Positions 1 to 6,824 of a stretch of DNA of 12,249 nucleotides are shown here, piece after piece (position 1 is the stretch's first letter; every line of letters begins with the position of its first letter). The notes under the pieces are model-generated. The model did not search any database, was not told the DNA's origin, and was given only the letters and a program-made list of their open reading frames with translations. Made by a program: the position numbers and the translations under genes. This stretch comes from Melampsora larici-populina 98AG31 (lineage: Eukaryota > Basidiomycota > Pucciniomycetes > Pucciniales > Melampsoraceae): positions 5,138-17,386 of the forward strand of contig NW_006768914.1 of the NCBI RefSeq assembly GCF_000204055.1, in the 5' to 3' direction.

Positions 1-465
1 TTTATGTTTCCAGCACCGGGGACTCCCCATCTTTGCCCCACTGCGCTACTTTCTCAGTGCAGTGCAGTCCTCACAGCGCCAATTACTAGTGCAGTGCATT
101 TTGCACCAAAAATGCGCTGGCGTCGGGGATTGGCGGGAGGGCCCACCTATTCTCTAGTGGGTATTGTTTCACATAGAAGAATGATGAAATCCACATGATT
201 TGATATGTTGAATGTGGCGCCTACCACTGATCTGCTAGTGTAGTTGAAACTTGAAATCAAGACTCCTCAGAAGCTTGGGGTGACACACATCAAGAAAAAT
301 AGAATTTTTAAAACAAATACAAGAGTTCTGATTTGAGCAGTAAGAAAAATTTAATGTTGTAACAAATTGTTACAAATCACATATGTAACACGAGTGAAAG
401 GAATCTCACATATCACAGATGATCATTAGCTATAACTTGTATTGCGTCACAGTGTATTAGATTCC
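1..465. other. No recognisable gene; GC-rich leading edge then AT-rich sequence
   Basis: I see no supportable gene here. The first 160 bases are GC-richer than what follows and contain repeated GTGCAGTGCA-like words (around 57-68 and 90-100). A short open frame at 4-198 has no recognisable domain. From about 200 the sequence is AT-rich and carries one copy of a 21-bp repeat described separately. Confidence 0.5.
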
Positions 466-573
466 TCATCCGACAATCAACATAACAACCTGGTTGATTG
501 GTAGAACTCCCTCCATTCCATAACTGTGAACCCCGTGAGACAAGATCTTAACACAAATACAAGAGTTCTGATT
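313..573. repeat. Pair of 21-bp direct repeats, 240 bp apart
   Basis: The 21-bp word beginning ACAAATACAAGAG and ending TTCTGATT occurs exactly at 313-333 and again at 553-573. The flanks on either side do not match. It could be the scar of a local duplication or part of a dispersed repeat. The second copy lies inside the minus-strand ORF at 466-984. Confidence 0.6.
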
Positions 574-984
574 CAAGTGATAGAGCGATGGATTCAGAAT
601 GAAATTAGAGCACTTGGCTTTAGAGTATCTGGCACCAATGCCCATCAAAGACAAATGACAGATTGAAAATTGACCAACCTCTGAATCAATGTCCAAGTGG
701 CAAAGATACCACAGGACTGCACCGGAAAAATCATCTTGGGCCATTCTTTGTGAGGTACAGCCATAGTTCAGACACTGGTGAAGTTGAAGTCGAGTGTGAT
801 TTTGACTTGTGGTTTGAGTGTGTGGTTGTGGAGGAGTGAGGATAATGAGAGCGCTGTGATGCGCTGGCAGCCCGCTCTTATGGATACTCAGAGTGCTCTG
901 GTGATTTTTTCTCAAAGGTTTTTCTTTTAAGATGGATCCATGTAAAGCTTTCATGCGGATTAAGCACATTAAGCTGAAAAACAT
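466..984 (-). CDS. Hypothetical minus-strand ORF, 172 codons, doubtful
   Basis: This is an uninterrupted minus-strand frame starting at an ATG at 984 and ending at a TGA at 466-468. I do not recognise a family. The product has a Ser/Thr/His/Gln-rich stretch (about residues 30-70), then a segment richer in hydrophobic residues and cysteines. No signal peptide, catalytic motif or intron boundary is convincing. The length is somewhat above what an AT-rich region gives by chance, but the composition is not clearly coding. It may be a piece of a decayed repeat or an exon of a gene whose remaining exons are gone. Its only neighbours are transposon remnants. Confidence 0.2.
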   Translation of the reverse strand: MFFSLMCLIRMKALHGSILKEKPLRKNHQSTLSIHKSGLPAHHSALIILTPPQPHTQTTSQNHTRLQLHQCLNYGCTSQRMAQDDFSGAVLWYLCHLDIDSEVGQFSICHLSLMGIGARYSKAKCSNFILNPSLYHLNQNSCICVKILSHGVHSYGMEGVLPINQVVMLIVG

Positions 985-1031
985 TGAAAATGTTTTACAA
1001 AAAATGACTTATGATGTACAAATGTAGCACT

Positions 1032-1053
1032 CCAGAGCATCTGTGCGCTCTGG
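1032..1053. repeat. Short hairpin beside the mariner-like MITE
   Basis: CCAGAGC at 1032-1038 and GCTCTGG at 1047-1053 form a perfect 7-bp stem with an 8-base loop, ending 8 bases before the left terminal repeat of the element at 1061. A related CAGAGTGCTCTGG word lies near 889-901. No function can be assigned. Confidence 0.4.
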
Positions 1054-1060
1054 AACTATA

Positions 1061-1532
1061 CAGTTGTTATCACCAAAGCTCTCTGACTGGTTTGGCCGGG
1101 GCTGGCCCCGGTCCGACTGGTCAGGGGGTTCCAATAACACCTAATTTCACCAAAACAATCAAAAATTTGGGGGTTTTCACCAATTTTGACCAAACTTTTG
1201 TATTTTTTGTGGGTTTTTATGCTATAAATCTGACTTAACTATGATGTTAAGTACATAGCTAGTTATGTAAAGCCATGAAATCTGCCTATATTAGGCTTGC
1301 ATCAGGCTCAAATCAGCCCGCGGTCCGACTGGTTGGGGTCTTAGATCAATTTCTTTTTGCAAAAGTGGCTGTACAGGTTCATGAGTACCATTTCTTGGTT
1401 CCTCTACACCTGAACAGTCCAAAAATGGGCTTTTCAAGAAACATCATGGCATAGAAAATACCAAAGTACCGGGTCAACTGCCCCAATTGTTCTTGCAGGG
1501 AGCCAGTCAGAGGGCTTTGGTGATAACAACTG
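1061..1532. mobile_element. Non-autonomous Tc1/mariner-type MITE, 472 bp
   Basis: The ends are 30-bp terminal inverted repeats, 1061-1090 and 1503-1532, starting CAGTTGTTATCACC and differing at one position. Both ends are bounded by TA (1059-1060 and 1533-1534), the target duplication of the Tc1/mariner superfamily. The interior has no transposase ORF. It holds a GC-rich hairpin (CCGGGGC at 1096-1102 against GCCCCGG at 1105-1111) and a 13-bp word CGGTCCGACTGGT repeated near 1109 and 1320. The 75-codon frame at 1011-1238 runs across the element boundary and is not a gene. The superfamily call rests on the TA flanks and the CAGT-type terminus; other TA-duplicating families cannot be excluded. 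Confidence 0.75.
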
Positions 1533-1606
1533 TACTCCAGCTTCTCAGCTATTCAAAAGGTACACTGTAAGACCGGCTTACATGTTATTTGATACAGGTG
1601 CCACAG

Positions 1607-2909
1607 ATGATTGAAATATCTTTCAATTGGGAAGTGGAAGACTTGGGTATAGCTCATACGTCTGTGAGGATTCAGATTCATAGGATTGACAAGCTTACTT
1701 GATCAACGTCTCAGCAACAATATGCTTCAACAGTTCTTCAAAGATTTTATATGACAAAGGCTAAACCAGCAGTAACACCACGTTCACTGAATGCCAAATT
1801 AGTTAAATCTACTGAAGAGGAAGCTCAAAGTTTGCTAAAATTAGGGCCCGTTCGGCTGGTTTTCCAAAAATTCGTTACACAAAAACGATTTTTCAATCTG
1901 CCCCTTGTTCAAGGGGCGGATTGAAAAACTCGAAATTCGGCTTTTTCATTTACCGAACAGTCGACCAAATAGGTCAAAGAAAGATCGAAATGGAGGGGCA
2001 AATAAGGGCAAAAACACTTTTTGGTCTCAAAAACAGCCTCAGGGCTGTTTTTCAAACTTGAAGATTTTTTGATCAAAAACGGTTGTTGTTTTTGATCAAA
2101 CGAAGTTACCAAACGCCTGTGTTTTTGATGAAAATCAAAAACTGTTTTGACCCAAAAACGGTTTTTGGCTTTGGTGGTGCTTTTGACCAAAAACCGTTTT
2201 TGGGTTCCAGCCGAACGGGCCCTTAAACTTCCCTATAGGAGTGTGGTGGGCTCTTTGATGTACTTGGCCCAATGTACTCGGCCTGACATGGCTCATGCAG
2301 TTGGAGTCATGTCCCAGCATTTGGAAAACCCTGGACAAATTCATTAGGATTCCGCCTGCACTTTCTTAGGTATCTTTGTCATACAATCAATGTGGCACGG
2401 TGTACTCTGGCAAGACTCCAACAGTGGTACCAGGACAACAAAGCTTTGAGTGACCATTTTCACACTGCAATGCTGACTGGGAGGGTGATGTCAACACGTG
2501 TCGTTCCACTACGGGGTATGTGTTTGTGCTAGCTGGTGGTCCCATCTTGTGGAGGGATTGTCTTCAGCCTATGGTTGCTTTGTCGTCAACAGAAGCTAGA
2601 TACAGAGCTATTACGGAGGCTTGTCAGGAGTTGCTGTGGCTGAGGAACATGATTTCAAGGTTTGATTTTCGCAACAAAAATCCTACTGTGCTTCAGAGTG
2701 ATAACAGGGGAGCTATTCACTTAATGTCAACATAAATCTTTCGTGCCCAAATCAAGCACACAGAGATTCATTATCATTGGATAAGAGAAGTGGTAAAAAG
2801 AGGAGATATTTTTGTCAAGCACTGTCCGACTCAATTGATGGTAGCAGATCTTTTAACTGAGGCTCTCCTAAAGAACAATTATCAACACTTAGAAAGGGTT
2901 TGGGGTTGA
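1607..2909 (+). pseudogene. Decayed Ty1/Copia polyprotein: end of reverse transcriptase and RNase H
   Basis: This is the C-terminal part of a Copia Pol, which copies element RNA into DNA. At 1607-1843 the frame reads the end of reverse transcriptase, with a QQQYASTVLQRF-like segment and an AKPAVTP segment, and a TGA stop at 1700-1702. After the inserted MITE the frame resumes with the Copia signature YRSVVGSLMYLAQCTRPDM, shifted by one base at the junction. RNase H follows: Asp in HCNADW (codon 2475-2477), Glu in SSTEA (2592-2594) and Asp in QSDN (2700-2702) share one frame, so the acidic triad is retained. A TAA near 2732 interrupts the tail, which continues through HYHWIREV and ADLLTEAL to TGA at 2907-2909. 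At least two frameshifts and several stops make it non-functional. Gag and integrase are absent. Just upstream, a short frame reads LFDTGAT near 1585-1605, possibly a protease remnant joined by deletion. Confidence 0.9.
1844..2222. mobile_element. PIF/Harbinger-type foldback MITE (379 bp) inside the Copia gene
   Basis: The ends are perfect 16-bp inverted repeats, GGGCCCGTTCGGCTGG, with a 3-bp TTA target duplication at 1841-1843 and 2223-2225. A TTA/TAA duplication with G/C-rich ends is typical of PIF/Harbinger elements. The interior is almost all palindromes: 1889-1928 (19-bp stem, one mismatch), 2071-2097 (GATCAAAAAC stem) and 2151-2204 (perfect 18-bp stem). There is no transposase. Removing the element and one TTA brings the two Copia halves back next to each other, so the MITE arrived after the Copia. 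Minus-strand frames within it are products of the palindromes. Confidence 0.88.
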
Positions 2910-2931
2910 GGTTTTAAGGGTAATGCTCTTT

Positions 2932-2940
2932 GAGGGGGTG
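2932..2940 (+). other. Polypurine tract of the Copia element
   Basis: GAGGGGGTG lies directly before the TG that opens the LTR at 2941 and about 20 bases after the end of the RNase H frame. This is the usual place for the plus-strand primer of reverse transcription in Copia elements. Confidence 0.7.
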
Positions 2941-3196
2941 TGTTAAGATATTATCTTGGTAAAGTAGTCAAAGACCATTTCCCTTATGTGGTAATTGAAG
3001 AGGCTGTTAGTGGTGGTTGTAAGAGTCATGGATGTGGCATGTTTTATCAAAAACTGCTGAGTGAGTAAAATAGAGATGAACAAAGGGGTAATTTGGAATA
3101 CGTGAAGCAAGGGGTATGGAGGAATCTTTTTGGGTCTTTCATTTCTTTTGTAATTTTCTTTCCCTCTCTTTCTTTTTTTTGTGTCAAAAAGAATCA

Positions 3197-3269
3197 GTGA
3201 GTTTTCCTCTAAAGTCATCAACATCTATTTTTCTCTCTTGTGTTGCTGATATCATCACTCTCATCTTAG
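3197..3269 (+). other. Intron 1 inferred from the duplicate
   Basis: This 73-bp segment begins GTGAGTTTTCC and ends TCTCATCTTAG. It is absent from the downstream copy at the single-base-defined junction 3526/3527. TTGCTGAT near 3244 is a possible branch site. Confidence 0.7.
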
Positions 3270-3343
3270 TAACTGTTTATTTTACAATCTTTCCAAAAGT
3301 TTTGTCTTACATGTTCTCTTCACAAATTCTTTTGAGCTCGCAG

Positions 3344-3436
3344 GTAGATAGATCTTTTCAAACTTCTTTATCAAGATTCTGTTTCTCTAATAACTTTTAT
3401 CAAATTTCTTTCATTATTGTTCTCTGATGTTGTTAG
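3344..3436 (+). other. Intron 2 inferred from the duplicate
   Basis: This 93-bp segment begins GTAGATAG and ends GTTGTTAG. It contains CTAATAAC, a good fungal branch-site match, and a T-rich tract before the AG. It is missing from copy 2 between 3600 and 3601. The flanking AGGT microhomology leaves simple deletion possible for this one. Confidence 0.65.
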
Positions 3437-3792
3437 GTTAGTTCATCTTGTTCTTGACGTAGACTAGCGTTAAAGCTGTAGTCTCACTTGGAACCTGTGC
3501 CCTCAGGTGTGTGTCAAAAAGAATCATAACTGTTTATTTTACAATCTTTCTAAAAGTTTCTTCTTACGTGTGCTCTTCACAGATTCTTTTGAGCTCACAG
3601 GTTAGTTCATCTTGTTCTTGATGTAGACTAGCGTTAAAGCTGTAGTCTCACTCAGAACCTGTGCCCTCAGGTGTCCTTTCATACTATACGCATTTTCTAG
3701 CAGAAAAGTCTACTCAAGATTCTTCAGAATCTCACGATAAATTCTAAACTTCATCTCACAAAACTCCAGATATATCCAAAAGTCTTGCAAAA

Positions 3793-4144
3793 GATTATGA
3801 AGTCACCTGCGCTTACAGACCCGGCAACTGTCCAGAAGACCAGGCATTGGAGGCGGCTGCAATTTTGGGCAAAGGCAAAACTCAACTTTGTTGTTGCTCA
3901 ATCAGCTAGATGAGAACATTGAGTCTGAAGCAGTCCAGATTGCAGCCATGTCTATATCTAGGCTCCTTGACCCAGGTAAGTTCTGTCTATGCTTTTATTA
4001 TAACTGTGACTGAATTGGATTTAATCTACAGATGTCAAACACAATCAATCTTCATCATCTTTGCAAACCAATGTACCCAAAAGAACGTCTGTGAGCATGA
4101 TTGAAAATCAAAAGCTTCACAACAAGGCTTTGGTTTGTCTTTGA
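3793..4144 (+). pseudogene. Decayed two-exon coding fragment, family unknown
   Basis: The clearest part is an exon ending at 3975 that reads QLDENIESEAVQIAAMS and then SRLLDP. It is followed by an intron at 3976-4031 (56 bp, GTAAG...CTACAG), and the frame continues with DVKHNQSSSS and PKRTSVSMIENQK to a TGA at 4142-4144. Upstream, 3793-3906 reads a different frame (segments such as CAYRPGNCPEDQALEAAA) that stops at TAG, so a frameshift is likely near 3885-3900. After 4130 another frame looks better (SLKKTPQSISKTPG), suggesting a second shift. I do not recognise the family. It lies just after the Copia LTR and may be host-gene sequence or part of another element. The intron is the best evidence that it was once a gene. 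Confidence 0.35.
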
Positions 4145-4748
4145 AAAAAACACCACAGTCAATCTCAAAGACACCAGGGTAATGAGTGAGACCAGGTCAA
4201 TGCTGTCAAGTTACAAGTGGCCATAGCTTCTACCAGCAAAGATGGGTGTCTTGATCCTAGTGCATGCTCAAAGATCATTGTGGTCCACATGAAAAGTCAA
4301 ACAAACCTTTCTTCTGGTGCCAAACGTAGACATTGTTGGAACATCCATGTGAATTTAAACATGGCTGGATTACTGACCAGAACATTGCTCCTTGGATACA
4401 AAACCTTGCAAGGTCTTTTTGATGGTGGCATCATCAGCACTCAGAACCCAATTCAGTCAAGTAATTTTGTGACAATCATCAAAAATCATGTCAATCTTAT
4501 CTGTATAATCACAATACATTGATTGAACAAATGCTGATGCTTTCATTGATCTTTAGGTTCTTTATTTGGGTTACACTCTGGTTTTTTACCAGCATGGAAG
4601 TGGGAAACACTGCTACCTCTTGAAAGGAGTTATCACACATTCCTGTCCACATTTTATTTTATGAGGCAGCTTTTCCGGTTGCCCTGTCAACTTGTCCACA
4701 CAGCAGAGATGGTTGGACCTTTGCACTTGTGGATGCAACAGACATGGC
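4145..4748. other. No identifiable gene; weak ORF at 4217-4522
   Basis: A plus-strand frame of 101 codons (4217-4522, GTG start; open upstream to about 4193) has no motif I recognise and no ATG near its start. Short protein-like frames also occur at about 4555-4670 and 4670-4748, but in different frames. The stretch may continue the decayed coding sequence at 3793-4144, but I cannot join the pieces. Confidence 0.3.
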
Positions 4749-4800
4749 TTAGGGCCCGTTCGGTACCGCACGATATACGTATATCGCTACATACTACACC
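4749..4800. mobile_element. Lone PIF/Harbinger-like terminus with palindromes
   Basis: TTA at 4749-4751 is followed by GGGCCCGTTCGG, the same 12 bases that begin the terminal repeat of the MITE at 1844. After those 12 bases the sequence differs: an 8-bp palindrome CGGTACCG (4761-4768) and a perfect 16-bp palindrome CGATATACGTATATCG (4771-4786). I found no matching opposite end in the window, so the element is either truncated, longer than the window, or broken by later insertions. It marks a change from transposon and gene debris on the left to the AT-rich block on the right. Confidence 0.55.
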
Positions 4801-4816
4801 AAAGTAATCATTCAAG

Positions 4817-5029
4817 TTAAACAAGAACACTCGAATCAAACAAAATAGACAAATTCAATTTAAATCCACATATTGATAACATATTGCTGCCTTTAGCAGA
4901 AGCAATCCATGTTTCGAGCAGCCGAAGTTTCGCACTCGGTAGAATTACATTCCATTGCCCAATATAAATATAAAAATCAAATTTCAGATAACAACTAACC
5001 CAGATAATACCTCCAAATGAACTAATTAT
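4817..5029 (-). CDS. Weak minus-strand ORF next to the Harbinger-like terminus
   Basis: The minus-strand frame is open from the CACTG MITE boundary at 5029 down to a stop at 4817-4819, about 70 codons. It contains segments such as LRLLETWIASAKGS. No ATG outside the MITE starts it, so if real it is the last exon of something interrupted by the MITE at 5030-5169. It reads towards the terminus at 4752. No family is recognised. Confidence 0.2.
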   Translation of the reverse strand: MISSFGGIIWVSCYLKFDFYIYIGQWNVILPSAKLRLLETWIASAKGSNMLSICGFKLNLSILFDSSVLV

Positions 5030-5169
5030 CACTGCCAGGATTAAACACTGTCCTAATTGGTATAATGTGTTGCTTTTTGGGGATAATTAATTTTGGCCAT
5101 ATAAATGCTAAGCAATTAATGCAAAAGTGATCATTATTCCATTAGGGACAGTGTTTAATCCTGGCAGTG
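5030..5169. mobile_element. CACTG-ended MITE, 140 bp
   Basis: The ends are inverted repeats of 28-29 bp starting CACTGCCAGGATTAAACAC (5030-5057 and 5141-5169), differing by one inserted base. They are flanked by TAT on both sides (5027-5029 and 5170-5172). CACT(A/G) ends with a 3-bp duplication fit the CACTA/EnSpm superfamily. A TA duplication with a one-base offset is also possible, which would suggest mariner instead. The interior is about 80 bp, AT-rich and non-coding. The near-identity of the arms suggests a fairly recent insertion. Confidence 0.8.
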
Positions 5170-5241
5170 TATATGTCGCTACGACTCACACAGATGTCCT
5201 ATCATTATGCTTTCATGAAATTTGAGAGCGCCTTATGCTGC

Positions 5242-5469
5242 TCAACATGCGCTCCACCCTAAATAAGCAGATCCATTACATCCCTCAATTAGATGATCAA
5301 GCGTGCCACCACTTCCGATGAACAAATCTAATCCAACCCAATTTTTCTTGAAAAGTTCAAACTTCTCTTTTGTTTTTTTGTAATGAAGACAATAGCTGCT
5401 CTCATACGAATATTTTTGATAACTACGAGTTTTCTTCTTGCCCTTCCGTAATGATACTCTTGAAAACAA
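5242..5469 (-). CDS. Minus-strand ORF with a possible Myb/SANT-like segment (tentative)
   Basis: This is a 75-codon minus-strand frame from an ATG at 5469 to a stop near 5242. The first 30 residues are lysine- and tyrosine-rich. The middle reads KEKFELFKKNW, then a GSGGTLDH segment. That order (Lys-rich helix, W, then S/G-G and D) resembles the Myb/SANT-like proteins that accompany PIF/Harbinger transposases, and the ORF points towards a Harbinger-like terminus at 4752. The resemblance is judged by eye and is weak. No full helix-turn-helix can be laid out, and no partner transposase is visible. It could equally be a chance frame. Confidence 0.25.
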   Translation of the reverse strand: MFSRVSLRKGKKKTRSYQKYSYESSYCLHYKKTKEKFELFKKNWVGLDLFIGSGGTLDHLIEGCNGSAYLGWSAC

Positions 5470-5663
5470 TAAACTTGACTACCTGATTTGTGATCCTCCA
5501 AGTTATTATGAGGTGTTTCCGAAAATTAATTACTTGACTATCTGGTGGCGAATTGCTGTTTGATCAAGTTTAATAATCAATTAATTCCAACTATGATGGT
5601 TCATCAGATATATTTGAAAATACTTATACGTCTAGCAACTTCCATGCTTAGTATCTATTTCAC

Positions 5664-5798
5664 ATGCAAATCCCACATACGCCAGCTGAGCGTCTTGTAC
5701 CCCAAATTCCGACAAGGACACCGCGGAAATTTATGTACACTACGCGATGGTTCCCTTGCAAGAACAATGTGAATTGCAAATGCATCTGGCAGCGATAA
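5664..5798 (+). CDS. Short Cys-containing ORF, 44 codons, possible exon
   Basis: The frame runs from ATG at 5664 to TAA at 5796-5798. It reads MQIPHTPAERLVPQIP at the start and has three cysteines near the end (CKNNVNCKC). Two other frames are open over part of the same stretch. No good splice donor follows it, so I could not join it to the frame starting at 5848. Family unknown. Confidence 0.18.
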   Translation: MQIPHTPAERLVPQIPTRTPRKFMYTTRWFPCKNNVNCKCIWQR

Positions 5799-5847
5799 GC
5801 TTTAAGTTCTGCGCACTGATCATATACCGAATGTACCCGGTCATTAA

Positions 5848-6824
5848 TTATGGCATTCGCACAAGACGATTTACTTAACTCTACATGAAAAAAATCACAC
5901 TCTACCCTTCGAAGATTACTTCACAAGTGACGTAGTGTCCCCTTTTTGTGTCTGGGGTATACATCAACATAAATATTGTGTTCACTCCTTGATTAAGACT
6001 TATTCATACATAATAATTCCTCCTGCATCCTTTTCAATGCCACCGCTTTCACAATTTAATTCCGGATTTGATCCAGAACCCAGTATACTGAAGCTAAACC
6101 ATGCATTATACAATCAATTCCACAAAATTCTATATAACATCTCCAGATCAAACTCGAGTTATTACTCTACTATTATCTTTTTCAAAGACAAAATGCCCGA
6201 ACTCACAATAGTGCTATTAGACCATTCTATGACTACATCATTAAGCCAACATAGCTTCAATAACAGTATCACTGCCAATTCTGATTATGCCCGGTTTCAA
6301 TTGTTACCCTCAAGACTCAACCTGTAAGTAATGTATTGAAACTCATAAATCCGTACAGTCACAAATCTAATACCGGGTTCATTTAATACTCCACTAGACG
6401 TATGTTACCGAACCCGGGTGCTACGAATCTGCTTGCCGCGCACAGAGCAATCCACGATGTAGCGCTGGATTCGTTAAACAATAACAGTACGTTTATTCCT
6501 AAAATGTCTCTAAAAAATTTTAATCAAAACTATATAACTAAGCCAATTTGTTTCTTTGTTACTGGCTTAGGCGGCTGTATCAGCGTGATTAGTTATGACA
6601 GTCGGGCCCAAATTGTAAATTCATGCATTCCTCAAGTCATCATTAGCATTGCTGTGAACAATTGTGACTCAGCTGTGAAATCTCAAAGCCAAGACCGTAG
6701 AATTTGGATGCCATTAGAAGTAGCTCATTACTACATCAGCATCGAATTACAGCGACACGGCGTACCCCATGTGCATTGGATACTCAGTAGTTCCTCACAA
6801 CACACTATAATGTTATTTTGACGG
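5848..6824 (+). CDS. Hypothetical two-exon ORF, family unknown
   Basis: The plus frame is open from 5848 (after a TAA at 5845-5847) to 6323, where GTAAGTAATG gives a good donor. The proposed intron is 6324-6397 (74 bp, ending CCACTAG, with CTAAT upstream). The same frame then resumes at 6398 and stays open to a TGA at 6822-6824. Together this is about 300 codons. There is no ATG near the 5' end, the first in-frame ATG being near 6037, so an upstream exon or a decayed start is likely. The product is rich in Ser, Asn, Ile and His, with a hydrophobic FFVTGLGGC segment in the second exon. No domain is recognised. The low G content of this strand lowers the stop frequency, so chance is not excluded. 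The in-frame intron is the main support. Confidence 0.3.

Larger units (their letters stand above)
2941..3674 (+). mobile_element. 3' LTR of the Copia element (3' limit not determined)
   Basis: The LTR opens with TGTTAAGATATTATC, a start common in Copia LTRs, directly after the polypurine tract. The first 240 bases have no coding content. They end in a pyrimidine-rich run (3127-3180), which would suit a promoter/transcription-start region. Beyond it lie the intron-like segments and the tandem duplication described separately. I could not find the closing CA with an inverted match to the start, and the 5' LTR is not in the window, so the right boundary is open. Only the left boundary is firm. 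The 103-codon frame at 3116-3427 runs through intron-like sequence and is not a gene. Confidence 0.6.
3181..3674 (+). repeat. Tandem duplication: intron-bearing copy (330 bp) followed by intron-free copy (164 bp)
   Basis: Copy 1 is 3181-3510 and copy 2 is 3511-3674, directly abutting. Three blocks align without gaps: 3181-3196 with 3511-3526 (16/16), 3270-3343 with 3527-3600 (67/74) and 3437-3510 with 3601-3674 (71/74). The two segments missing from copy 2, 3197-3269 (73 bp, GTGAGT...CTTAG) and 3344-3436 (93 bp, GTAGAT...GTTAG), both begin with GT and end with AG and have branch-like CTGAT or CTAATAAC upstream of the AG. Copy 2 is what splicing copy 1 would produce. The second junction has AGGT at both ends, so on its own it could be a simple deletion; the first junction has no such ambiguity. 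Coding content is not evident. Confidence 0.85.

Noticed and set aside
1909..2347. Minus-strand ORFs and a plus ORF crossing the MITE boundary
   Set aside because: They are produced by MITE palindromes and Copia antisense. Only the part of the plus frame after 2226 is true Copia sequence.
3116..3427. 103-codon plus-strand ORF in the LTR
   Set aside because: It runs through both intron-like segments and is dominated by T-rich, Phe/Ser-rich translation with no motif.
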